From assembly GCF_042682525.1 (NCBI RefSeq), contig NZ_JBHUHP010000001.1, forward strand, positions 496,001 to 560,000: a stretch of 64,000 nucleotides of DNA, in the 5' to 3' direction. The position numbers and the translations under genes are program-made. This document shows, piece after piece, positions 47,216-55,507 of the stretch. This stretch comes from Blastococcus_B deserti. Its GTDB lineage: Bacteria; Actinomycetota; Actinomycetes; Mycobacteriales; Geodermatophilaceae. The notes under the pieces were generated by a model. The model had not been told where the DNA came from and searched no databases. It saw nothing but the letters and a program-made list of their open reading frames with translations. How positions within the stretch are numbered: position 1 is the stretch's first letter; the number at the start of each line of letters is the position of its first letter.

Positions 47216-49998
47216 CCGCGGCCCTCCGCCGCCGCGGCCACCTGTCGCTCGTCGTGTCGGCATCGGCCGGCGAGCAGGACGCGACGGGTGCGGTCTCCCT
47301 GGCTGCCGGTGCGGCGCCCGCCCTCGGGGGAGTCCCGGCGGCGCCGTCGGCCGAGGCCGTGCCGGCGGCGCCGCGCGCCGCCGGCCCGGACATCGGGGAC
47401 CTCCCGGCCGACGCTGCCGCGCTGGTCCGGCTGGTCTCCGGCGCCCCTGTTGCCACCCCGGCCTGTGACCTCATCGCCTTCGCCAACGGTGACTGGGCCG
47501 GGCTGGACCCGGCCCGCGACCCGAACGGCTACACCCTCGCCGAGGTCACCCTCGCCTGGTTCCACACCCACGTCGGCGTCGAGCGGCGCACCGGCGGCGT
47601 CCGCGCCGGCGACCTCGCCAGCGACCTACAGCGCTACCTGCTGCCGTTCGCCCTGGAGTTCGACGCCGAGCAGCCCGGCGCCGGCGTGAGCCGGCTCCGG
47701 CTGCAGCACGCCAAGCGCCTCATGAAGTCCGTCTCCGGCGGGGCACCCCTGCCGGCCGCCACCGTCGCCGGCGACCTGCTCGGCCGCACCGGCCTGGCAA
47801 GCAGCTGGCTGACCCTCCCCGACGCCGCCGCGGTGGCCATGGGCGGTCTCCCCGCGCTGCGCGAGGCCGTCGCCCGCGGCGCGCTCACCCTGGTCACCGT
47901 CGAGGAGGTCGAGCTGGTCCGGCCGCTGTGGCTGCGCGAGGCCGACCTGCTCATCGGGCCAGACGAGCCGCACGGCCTGGCCGCGACCACCCAGACCACC
48001 GTGCTGAGGACGCTGCGCACGATCATCGACCACGCCCGCGACCTCGGGGCCGACGTCCGCGGCACCTTCGACAAGGTGACGGCCATCGAACCGCTGCCGC
48101 ACCAGCGGTTGCGGCCCCCGTCCCAGCCGCCGCGCTTCGTCCCTCTGGCCGAGCTGACCGCACTCGGCCGGCACCTGGCCCCGGTGTTCCAGCTGGCGCT
48201 GTGGCTGATGCGCATGGCCGGGCTGCGCATCGGCGAGGCCTACGGACTGTCCGTTGGCGACATCACCGAGCGCGGCGGGCGGATGTGGCTGGCCGTCACC
48301 AGCCAGGGCGGCCAGAACAGCCTCGTCCGCAGCGAGGACGGCCAGCTGCGCTGGGCCACCAGCAAGCCCGACACCAAGACCCGCCGGCACCGCACCGTTC
48401 CGATGCCGGCGCAGTTGGCCGACCTCGTCCGCGAGGTGATTCGGGTCTTCCACACCGATGCCGACACCGGCGAGGTGAACACAGCTGCCAGGCTCATCCC
48501 GGGCATCGGCAGCGACGACACCGGCGGCATCTCCGCGCTCTACAGCGCGCTGGAGGTTGCGTTCGCCGCCCTGCGCGCCGAGGGCCACGACGTCGTGGCG
48601 TTCAACCCGCACGACCTGCGGTACTCGGTGGTGACGGCGCTGGCCAACGCCGGCGTGGACAAGCGGCTGCGCCGCTGGTACCTGGGCCACCATTCGCCGC
48701 AGGACGTGCACGAGGGGTACGACCTCGGCCCGCAGGGCGACGAGCTCGTTCCGGTCGCCGACGTGCTGACCGCCCTCGCCGCCGAGCAGGCGCCGGGGGA
48801 CCTGCGGGTTCCGACCAGCAAGGCTGAGCAGTGGGGGAGCGGCACCCGCCGCGCGGCCACCGCACATCTCCTACGCGCCGAGCTGCTGGCGAGCGGCTGG
48901 CTGCGGCCGCTGCCGCGGGTGGAGCTGCCCGGCGTCGAGGCCTCGGAGGACCCGGCGGGGGACCCGCCGGTCAGTGCGGCCGACGTCGCCCGGCTCGCCG
49001 GCATCGAGCCGCAGACCGCCCGGAAGCTGCTGCGCACCGGCGTCATCACCGGCGCTCATCAGCGGCTGTGGGGGAACCGCATGGTCTGGTACACCCACCG
49101 CAGCCACCTCGACGCCTACCTCGCCCGCAGCGCCGCGACCGTGGACAGCCTCGCCGTTCGGCTCGGCTACAGCTACCACCAGACCTGGACCCTGCTCGTC
49201 CATCTCGGTGTACTCGACCCGGACCGTGCGAAGGGCGGCGCGATCCGGCTCACCGCGGCCGCCATCACCGCCGTCGATGCCGAGGTCGCCCGCCGGGAGG
49301 AGGCGGCCGGCCGGGTGATGCTGCTGGACGAGGCGGAGCGACGGGCTGCAGCTGCCGCGGGTCACCGTGGAGACCCTCCTGCGGCAGGGCCAGCTGACCC
49401 AGGCACCGGCCCCCGATGGCACTCGCCACCGCTACGTCACCGTCGACAGTGTCGAGGCCTACCTCGCCGCCTGCCCAGTCGTGCCCGACCCGGACGGCGA
49501 CGGTCGGGTGGTGCCGGTCGCCGACGCCCGCAAGGCGCTGCGCGTCACCCGGCCGGCGATGACCCACCTGATTGCCAGCCGCCAGCTCGTCGCCACCACC
49601 GTCGACCGCCGGCAGTGCGTCACGCTCGTCAGCGCGCTGCGCCGGCTCGACGCCGTCCCGGTCACCGGCGCCCGCGAACACCTGCTCGCAGTGGCGTTCA
49701 CGCCGCAGCGGTAGTGCTGGCGGTAGCGGTCGCGGCACGTCCCAGCAGCGGGGGAGGCCGTCCACGGCCGCCGCGATCACGGATCTCGCATGGGCCCTCG
49801 CGGCCGCTGCGTGCCGGGGGCGGTGGACGGCCGCGATCCGAGTGGACCGATTCCCCGCCCGCGCGAGGGTCACCGACGCCGGATCCACCGCACCTCACCT
49901 GCGAAATAGCCCGATGTGGCCCAGGTCATGTTCCGGCGACTGACCACCGGATGACGCTCCGGACGGTCCGGACGGTCCGCAACGCCGACCGACCGTAA
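47212..49998 (+). CDS. Tyrosine recombinase (integrase) with frameshifted C-terminus
   Basis: The core of this integrase is complete. Arg339 lies in AGLRIGEAYGL, His467-x-x-Arg470 in HDLRYSVVT, His493 in LGHHSPQD, and the presumed nucleophile is Tyr503 in EGYDL. After the catalytic domain come helix-turn-helix modules: one with VSAADVARLAGIEPQTARKL, one with TVDSLAVRLGYSYHQTW. Near 49337 the frame is lost; the remaining 220 codons of this frame are Pro/Arg-rich nonsense, while two more HTH modules continue in the next frame. The start overlaps the HTH gene. The recombination core should still be made, but with a foreign tail. Confidence 0.8.
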   Translation: MTAALRRRGHLSLVVSASAGEQDATGAVSLAAGAAPALGGVPAAPSAEAVPAAPRAAGPDIGDLPADAAALVRLVSGAPVATPACDLIAFANGDWAGLDPARDPNGYTLAEVTLAWFHTHVGVERRTGGVRAGDLASDLQRYLLPFALEFDAEQPGAGVSRLRLQHAKRLMKSVSGGAPLPAATVAGDLLGRTGLASSWLTLPDAAAVAMGGLPALREAVARGALTLVTVEEVELVRPLWLREADLLIGPDEPHGLAATTQTTVLRTLRTIIDHARDLGADVRGTFDKVTAIEPLPHQRLRPPSQPPRFVPLAELTALGRHLAPVFQLALWLMRMAGLRIGEAYGLSVGDITERGGRMWLAVTSQGGQNSLVRSEDGQLRWATSKPDTKTRRHRTVPMPAQLADLVREVIRVFHTDADTGEVNTAARLIPGIGSDDTGGISALYSALEVAFAALRAEGHDVVAFNPHDLRYSVVTALANAGVDKRLRRWYLGHHSPQDVHEGYDLGPQGDELVPVADVLTALAAEQAPGDLRVPTSKAEQWGSGTRRAATAHLLRAELLASGWLRPLPRVELPGVEASEDPAGDPPVSAADVARLAGIEPQTARKLLRTGVITGAHQRLWGNRMVWYTHRSHLDAYLARSAATVDSLAVRLGYSYHQTWTLLVHLGVLDPDRAKGGAIRLTAAAITAVDAEVARREEAAGRVMLLDEAERRAAAAAGHRGDPPAAGPADPGTGPRWHSPPLRHRRQCRGLPRRLPSRARPGRRRSGGAGRRRPQGAARHPAGDDPPDCQPPARRHHRRPPAVRHARQRAAPARRRPGHRRPRTPARSGVHAAAVVLAVAVAARPSSGGGRPRPPRSRISHGPSRPLRAGGGGRPRSEWTDSPPARGSPTPDPPHLTCEIARCGPGHVPATDHRMTLRTVRTVRNADRP
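49337..49714 (+). pseudogene. Displaced C-terminus of the integrase (HTH modules 3 and 4)
   Basis: In the +1 frame relative to the integrase, the sequence reads SDGLQLPRVTVETLLRQGQL, then VTVDSVEAYLAACP, then VVPVADARKALRVTRPAMTH and VTLVSALRRLDAVPV, ending at a TAG. Each half has the same HTH plus recognition-line pattern as the modules upstream. Removing one G from the GG at about 49336 would give an uninterrupted 833-residue integrase. The GTG at 49367 could allow separate translation of a 115-residue protein. Confidence 0.65.
49958..49979. repeat. Tandem 9-base repeat upstream of the Dam gene
   Basis: TCCGGACGG occurs twice in tandem followed by TCCG, 33 to 54 bases before the Dam start codon. 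It is a candidate operator or promoter-proximal protein site in an otherwise featureless 297-base gap after the integrase remnant. Confidence 0.5.
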
Positions 49999-50011
49999 AG
50001 GCACCGAAACG

Positions 50012-51121
50012 ATGACCGCCACCGGCACCACCACGTCCACCTTCAGCTCCGTTCTCTTCTCTTCCAAGAGCGACAACTGGCCCACCCCGCAGGACACCTA
50101 CGACCCCCTGCACGCCGAGTTCGGGTTCGTGGTGGACGCCTGCGCCAGCGCCACGAACCGGAAGGTGGAGGCCTACTACGGCCTCGACCACACCGACCCC
50201 GCGCGCCGCGACGGCCTGGCCGGCGACTGGGCGGCCGACGCCGCCCGGCTCGGCGGCGCCGTCTGGATGAATCCGCCCTACGGGCGGCGCATCACCGACA
50301 TGTGGGTGGCCAAGGCCGCCGCCGCCGCCGCTGGCGCCACCGTCGTCTGCCTGGTGCCCTCCCGCACCGGCACGAAGTGGTTCCACGACCTCGTCCTCGC
50401 GAACGGGGCCGAGGTGCGGTTCGTCAAGGGACGCCTCAAGTTCGGCGACGCGACGAACAGCGCGCCGTTCGACAGCCTCATCGTCGTCTTCCGCCCACCG
50501 ACGGACTCGGCCACCACCGAGGAGGCCACCGCCCCCGCCGCGGTCCGCGCCCCTCTGCCCGCCCAGGCAACCGCCGGTGCTTCCGCCCCCCGGCGCCACC
50601 AGGACCGCGCCGCCCGCGGCATTGACAGCACCACCACGTCGCCCAGCCCCTCGACCGCCGCCCGCACGGTCGGGCCGCGGGACGCCGCGCCGCACCAGCC
50701 GACGGTGCCGACGTCGCAACCCGGCCGCGGGCCGGGAGCAGTCCCCGACCCCCGGCCCGAGGACGCCTCGCCCGCGAAGGAGGCCGCTACATCGCCCACG
50801 GGTCCCGCCGCGACAGCACCGCACGCCGGGCGTGAGCGGCCGCTGCCGGGAACCGTCCGGGCGACGGCGGCAGGGAGCGCGCCCGGCGTCCCCGAGCCGG
50901 CCGGCGGGCCCCAGCGCGACGCCAGCCCGGCCACCCGAGGACGCATGACGCTCTCGCCCTTCCGACCGGATGTCGCGACGTCGCTCCACCGCCGGGTGGG
51001 CGCTGGCCCGAACCTCCGCGCCGGCGGCCACTGCAACACCGCTCGGTGGGCGGAGGCGTCTTGCTTGCGCAGCATCAGCACCTACGTGCCTCGCGGGGCG
51101 GCGCGACGTCCTGCTGGCTGA
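50012..51121 (+). CDS. Phage-type DNA N6-adenine methyltransferase (Dam family) with long tail
   Basis: Residues 20-170 are a phage Dam (PF05869-type) methylase: DNWPTPQDTYDPLHAEFGFVVD, a VDACAS-N-KV-YYG segment, the catalytic WMNPPYGRR, and VVCLVPSRTGTKWFH. Such enzymes are common on phages and islands and methylate adenine, often without a partner nuclease. The remaining 200 residues are low-complexity Pro/Ala/Thr/Arg sequence with no fold, far longer than typical for the family. The start has only a modest AAAGGC site. The target sequence is unknown. Confidence 0.87.
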   Translation: MTATGTTTSTFSSVLFSSKSDNWPTPQDTYDPLHAEFGFVVDACASATNRKVEAYYGLDHTDPARRDGLAGDWAADAARLGGAVWMNPPYGRRITDMWVAKAAAAAAGATVVCLVPSRTGTKWFHDLVLANGAEVRFVKGRLKFGDATNSAPFDSLIVVFRPPTDSATTEEATAPAAVRAPLPAQATAGASAPRRHQDRAARGIDSTTTSPSPSTAARTVGPRDAAPHQPTVPTSQPGRGPGAVPDPRPEDASPAKEAATSPTGPAATAPHAGRERPLPGTVRATAAGSAPGVPEPAGGPQRDASPATRGRMTLSPFRPDVATSLHRRVGAGPNLRAGGHCNTARWAEASCLRSISTYVPRGAARRPAG

Positions 51122-51328
51122 CGTGTCCCCGAACAGGCAGAGCCCCGGGCGGGGAGCAGTACCGCCCGGGGTCGCGCGTCTCTCGAGAAGGCGGCTGCCC
51201 AGCCAACTGGTCACCGACCCAATCCCACCTCGCCGATCGAGGGCGGTCCGCAGCTTTGGCCCGCCCGAGCTGGGCGAGCGGCCCGGACTCCGATGGGAGT
51301 GAGGCGGCGGGAGCCACCGGCCGGAGCG

Positions 51329-51371
51329 AAAGCATGGACAAAGCATGGAAGCCGCGTGGTAGCCTCCTGGC
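51329..51371 (+). promoter_or_regulatory. Promoter and direct repeat of the four-gene module, probably leaderless
   Basis: AAAGCATGGA is repeated exactly at 51329-51338 and 51340-51349, an 11-base period that places both on one face of the helix. TGGACA (51335-51340) and TAGCCT (51360-51365) could be the -35 and -10, and transcription would then begin at or next to the ATG at 51372. No ribosome site precedes the ATG, which fits a leaderless mRNA. The repeat may be the operator for the winged-helix protein encoded first. Confidence 0.5.
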
Positions 51372-52559
51372 ATGAACGAGGAACTGGTCGAGCTGCTGCA
51401 GGCGTTGCCGGCGTTGCAGCAGGGGTTCGCGCGGGCCTTGGCGGACGGCGACGACGACCTCGTCGCGGAGCTCTGGGGCCAGCTGCGTGCGGTTGAGGAG
51501 CGCCGCGATCAGTTGCTCGCCACCACTACGTCCGGGCGTGCCGCGATCTCTTCACGCCAGAAGTCCCCCGAGCCGCCCCCGGTCGCCCGCGCCGACGAGC
51601 GGGGTGCGAAGCCGGTGCGCCGGAGTCGCACCAAGCCGTCCAGCGGCCGGAGCTCGTCCCGGGCGGACGGTGCAAGCGCCTCCGACGAGGGCGCGAACTT
51701 CCCGATGGTCCCGGGCATGGGCGTGAACCGCGACGGGAAGCGGCTGCGCGCAGCGGAGCGCACTTGGTTGCCTGCCGCACCGGGTGCGCAGGAGCGCCCG
51801 ATGCGCGAGGTCGTGCTCGAGGCTCTGCACCTGGTGGGCCGGCCCATCGCCGTTCCGCTGCTGCGCGACATCGTCCGGGTGCGTGAGGACGTCGACCTGC
51901 CGACCGCGCGGTTGGCCAGTCTGCGCCGGGACGAGGAGCGCAGCTACCGGACCGCGGCTACCCGTCCCGCCTACGTGGTCCCCGCGCTCACGTTCGACCG
52001 CTTCACGGCGGTTCGCGGCGTTCTCGCCTCCAGCGTCTTCCCGCTGCCCGTCAGGCTGATCGCGCCGGCCAGCAGCCGCGTCGACTTCTTGCACACCGTC
52101 ATGGCGCTCGCCGACGACTTCGCGGCTCTGCGCCGGCTCGGCACGCCGCGGGCGCCCACCAGCGGCTCCGGCCCCGCGATCGAGGATGCGATCGAGGCGC
52201 CCGGCGACACGGTCGACACGGGGCCGGAGCGATACCTCGTGCAGCAGGGCATGGAGCCGGAGACCGCGACCGACCGGGCGCTGCGGCCGTATGCGCTGCT
52301 GCTCGCCCGCCTCGCCCGCACTGTGCCCGGCGCAATGAGCGGCACGGGGAGCACCAGCGGCGCGGGAGGGTGGATCGACGTGGCGGAGATCCACGCCGCG
52401 GCCGCCGCGGAACTCGCCGTGCTCGCCGACGAGGACACCGTCGACCGGGAAGCCGCTGCCGAGCGCGCCCGCGGCCAGCTCGACGTCGCCACCCAGCTGT
52501 TCGGCTCCAAGCCCCGCGTGATCTCCAACTCCGCCGCCGACCGCCGCAAGGAGGCGTGA
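51372..52559 (+). CDS. Module gene 1: hypothetical protein with coiled N-terminus and possible winged helix
   Basis: The 395-residue product has three parts. Residues 1-50 form an acidic amphipathic helix pair (ELVELLQALPALQQGFARAL, then VEERRDQLLA). Residues 55-130 are a basic disordered linker. Residues 140-255 look like a winged-helix domain (MREVVLEALHLVGRPIAVPLL, then TARLASLRRDEERSYRT) followed by a helical bundle that extends to the end. No family is recognised. It lacks a ribosome site and is probably the first gene of a leaderless transcript. Its TGA overlaps the ATG of the nuclease gene. Possible roles are DNA sensing or autoregulation. Confidence 0.7.
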   Translation: MNEELVELLQALPALQQGFARALADGDDDLVAELWGQLRAVEERRDQLLATTTSGRAAISSRQKSPEPPPVARADERGAKPVRRSRTKPSSGRSSSRADGASASDEGANFPMVPGMGVNRDGKRLRAAERTWLPAAPGAQERPMREVVLEALHLVGRPIAVPLLRDIVRVREDVDLPTARLASLRRDEERSYRTAATRPAYVVPALTFDRFTAVRGVLASSVFPLPVRLIAPASSRVDFLHTVMALADDFAALRRLGTPRAPTSGSGPAIEDAIEAPGDTVDTGPERYLVQQGMEPETATDRALRPYALLLARLARTVPGAMSGTGSTSGAGGWIDVAEIHAAAAAELAVLADEDTVDREAAAERARGQLDVATQLFGSKPRVISNSAADRRKEA

Positions 52560-53815
52560 TGCCCCCGACCCGCTCCCGCCCGCCGCGCCGCCCGGGCGGA
52601 ACCTCGAGCAGCTCCGGGTCCGGGACGGGCCCCGGCCCCGGAGGGATGGCCGTCGGCCCGCTCGGTGCGTTTCTCGGCGCGAACACGCCGGTCGCGCTCA
52701 ACGCTCGGGGCATCACCGCGATGCTGGAGACTCCCGGCTGCGTGCGCCGCGCGGTGTTCGACTCAACGGTCGGTCTCGACAGCCTCACACGCATCCTCGA
52801 CCTCCCGCCCGGCGAGCAGGCGCAGCACGCGTTCGCCCGCGGCAACTCCTTCGAGGACCACGTCATGGCGAACGGTGCCTCGGAGCTGCTGCCCATCCTG
52901 CGTTCGCAGCTCAACCTGCCGGTCGCCCAGGTGAGGTTCGAGGATCTGTCCGCTAAGAAGGTCCGCGAGAACCTGGGCGCGGTGCCCGACCTCAACGCTA
53001 CGCGCGTCCGCCTGACCAACGACCTGCTGCGAGCCATGCTCAGCGGCACCCCGGGCGCGCCGACGATCATCCGGCACGGCTTGACGACGCTCACGATCGG
53101 CAGCCGCACCGCCTACCTCGAGCAGGACGCGCTCGCCCTCGTCGTCGGCGGGCTCCTGCACATCATCGAGATCAAGAGCTTCCCGTTCCTCGACGGTCGC
53201 GCCGATCCCGGCAAGGCCGACGCCGCCGGTCGGCAGAGCGCGGTCTACGCGATGTCCCTCCAGCAGACGCTGGCCGGCCTCGGGCTGAACCCGGCGACGG
53301 TGTCCACCACCTCGCTTCTGGTCCTGCCGCAGAACTTCAGCCTCACCCCGGTCGGCCACCTGCTGCCCCTCGAGACGCGCATCCGCCGCCTGACGCGGCA
53401 GTTGCAGACACTCCCCGACGACGCTGCGCTCGCCGCCGTCCTCCCGCCCGGCCTTGCGCTGCCGACGCTCCCGGTCGTCACCAACACCGCCGACCCGGCC
53501 AAGCGTCGGGGGCAGGACATCGAGATCGCGAAGGTCGCCCCCGCCGTCTCGGCCGCCTTCAATGCCCTCCCACCGACCTTCGGCGACGCGTGCCTGTCCT
53601 GCCCGGCCTTCCTGCGCTGCCGCGACGAGGCCGCCCGCACCGGCGCGGTGGCCAGCCTCGGCAGCACCGCCGCCAGCGCCTGCGGATCCGTCGGCCACAT
53701 CGCCACCGCGCTGGCGCTCGCCGAGGGCACCCGTACCCCGGGGGACGAGGCCGAGATCGCGCTCGCCGCCGCGCTGGCCCGCGCTCAGGCCGCCCGCTCC
53801 CGCCGGGTCAGCTGA
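52559..53815 (+). CDS. Module gene 2: Cas4/Dna2/RecB-type Fe-S PD-(D/E)XK nuclease
   Basis: The 418-residue protein shows the RecB/Cas4 nuclease motifs in order. Cys61 is the N-terminal cluster ligand, His101 lies in RGNSFEDHVM, Asp190 in LEQDALAL, Glu204 and Lys206 in HIIEIKSF, and Gln226-x3-Tyr230 in RQSAVYA. The cysteines C345, C348 and C354 (ACLSCPAFLRC) have the CxxCx5C spacing of Dna2. Together they predict a 4Fe-4S-stabilised exonuclease or flap nuclease. The first 30 residues are low-complexity. No helicase motif is present. It overlaps gene 1 by one base of the ATGA junction and is followed after 72 bases by gene 3. Specific family membership needs a profile search. Confidence 0.85.
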   Translation: MPPTRSRPPRRPGGTSSSSGSGTGPGPGGMAVGPLGAFLGANTPVALNARGITAMLETPGCVRRAVFDSTVGLDSLTRILDLPPGEQAQHAFARGNSFEDHVMANGASELLPILRSQLNLPVAQVRFEDLSAKKVRENLGAVPDLNATRVRLTNDLLRAMLSGTPGAPTIIRHGLTTLTIGSRTAYLEQDALALVVGGLLHIIEIKSFPFLDGRADPGKADAAGRQSAVYAMSLQQTLAGLGLNPATVSTTSLLVLPQNFSLTPVGHLLPLETRIRRLTRQLQTLPDDAALAAVLPPGLALPTLPVVTNTADPAKRRGQDIEIAKVAPAVSAAFNALPPTFGDACLSCPAFLRCRDEAARTGAVASLGSTAASACGSVGHIATALALAEGTRTPGDEAEIALAAALARAQAARSRRVS

Positions 53816-53887
53816 CCGTCCGTCACACCTGCCGGCGCACCGCCACCACCCACTCCGACGCCCACACACCGACCGGGAGGACCGCTC

Positions 53888-55444
53888 GTGAACAGCAACC
53901 GGCTGCTCGACGCCCTGCGCGCCGCGGACACCGGCAACGCCGTCCCGGCCCGCAGCCGTTGCCACACCCATCTGAGCCGCGAGCCGCTGGTGATCACCGC
54001 ATACCACCTGGCCAACGAGCCCGGCGCGCCCGTGGGCCTGCTTTACGGCACTGACCGCGATCATCCGCACGTCGTCGCGTTCGGCAACCCTCTCAACCGT
54101 GACCTGCGCTTCGCCGGCCTCGCGGAGGTCGCCCGCGACGTCATCGGCTACCTGACCCGTTTCGGCGCGACCACCACGCGGACGTACACGCCGACCCGTG
54201 GCCCGAACGCCGGACAGACCCGCACGACCGTGCTGGCCGTCGACACCCCGCAAATCGTCACCCCGAACACCGGCACCGCCACGTGGCTGGGTGAGGTCCT
54301 CGGCCGCTCGCTGCGCTACCTGAAGCCCGCGGAGCAGAACGTCGATCCTCTGCTGCCGGCCCTTGGCGCATACCTGACCGTCTTCTCCCAGCGCAGCCAC
54401 GACCCCCTGTCCCACCTGCTCGTCGTGGCCACCCAGCTGCTCAGCGAGCACTGGACGACCGGGCAGCTGTCGGGGGAGACGGAGAACCTGCACGCACTGC
54501 TCGGCTGGATCGACCCGATGGCAGGGGAATCCGGCCGCACCAGCGCCGCCGCCGTCGAGCGAGGGTTCCTGCCCGTCGGCCCGGAGCCGGACGCAGCCTT
54601 CGACCCGTTGCTGTACCCCGCCATCGACGCCTGGCGCGCCGGGGTCGCCGCCGGCACCGACCCGGTGGCGGCGTCCGCCCAGATGCGCGAGGCGATCGTG
54701 ACCGCGTTGCTCCCTGGCTACCAGGCGACGTTCGACGCCCTCGACGTCGCCCGTGCGCTGCCGCCCGCAGCGCACACAGCGGCCCGCCACGACGGCGACC
54801 GCCAGGCGTGGGCACGTCTGCACGGCGACGTCACCGGTGGCACCGCGCGCTTCCGCCGGCTGCTGGACGCGCTGTCCGGCGCGCGACTGCTGCAGAACAA
54901 CGAGAAGGCCGTCGCCGAGTACGCCCGCCAGACGGCCCTCGACGACCGGTGCGTCGTCGACGAGCTGATCGCCGACGGTGAGGCCACCAGCGGCACCGTG
55001 GTGGCCGTCGACCCGAGTCACCGCGTGGGCCGCCGGTACCGGCCACGGCTGCAGATGCAGCCCGACGTCGGCTATCTGCGCGCCCCCGGCGCGCGGCTGC
55101 ACGTCACCGGCCGGGCCCGCATGACCGCCGACGTCGTCGCCGTCGACCCGGCCACGGGCATTGTCACAGTCGAACTGGCCGGGGGGATGGGCAACGGGCA
55201 ACCGGCCCCCTCGGCCGTGCCCGCGCCCGGCGACCTCATCGAGCTGACCCCGTACGGCCCGGAGGAGTTCTACCCGCAGACGCTGCCGTCAGCTCTGCCG
55301 TGGACGCACCAGCTGCCCGCCCCTGTGGCCGATCCGACCGCTGGTGCCGCCGGACCGGCGATCCCCACGCCGGTCGACGTCGATGCGCTGCCGCCGGCAG
55401 CCCGTCCTCTGGCGACCGTCACTCCGCTGCCCACCGCCGACTGA
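53888..55444 (+). CDS. Module gene 3: large hypothetical protein with possible beta-barrel
   Basis: No family is recognised in these 518 residues. Residues 30-60 contain short beta strands (REPLVITAYHLANEPGAPVG, then VVAFGNPLNRDLRF). The middle is mainly helical (LTVFSQRSHDPLSHLLVVAT, LLSEHW). Residues 350-460 alternate strand-forming segments (SGTVVAVDPSHRVGRRYRP, then ADVVAVDPATGIVTVEL), suggesting a small beta-barrel. The C-terminus is proline-rich. GGGAGGACCGCTC precedes the GTG. It lies between the nuclease and helicase genes with short gaps, so it is probably a subunit of the same complex. By analogy with Dna2/Upf1 it could supply the barrel that links nuclease and motor; this is inference. 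Confidence 0.7.
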   Translation: MNSNRLLDALRAADTGNAVPARSRCHTHLSREPLVITAYHLANEPGAPVGLLYGTDRDHPHVVAFGNPLNRDLRFAGLAEVARDVIGYLTRFGATTTRTYTPTRGPNAGQTRTTVLAVDTPQIVTPNTGTATWLGEVLGRSLRYLKPAEQNVDPLLPALGAYLTVFSQRSHDPLSHLLVVATQLLSEHWTTGQLSGETENLHALLGWIDPMAGESGRTSAAAVERGFLPVGPEPDAAFDPLLYPAIDAWRAGVAAGTDPVAASAQMREAIVTALLPGYQATFDALDVARALPPAAHTAARHDGDRQAWARLHGDVTGGTARFRRLLDALSGARLLQNNEKAVAEYARQTALDDRCVVDELIADGEATSGTVVAVDPSHRVGRRYRPRLQMQPDVGYLRAPGARLHVTGRARMTADVVAVDPATGIVTVELAGGMGNGQPAPSAVPAPGDLIELTPYGPEEFYPQTLPSALPWTHQLPAPVADPTAGAAGPAIPTPVDVDALPPAARPLATVTPLPTAD

Positions 55445-55507
55445 CCCCGGTCGGGCGTTCCCGAGCACACCCGTTCACGACCGCAGACCCGCTGACGAGG
55501 AGTCCGC

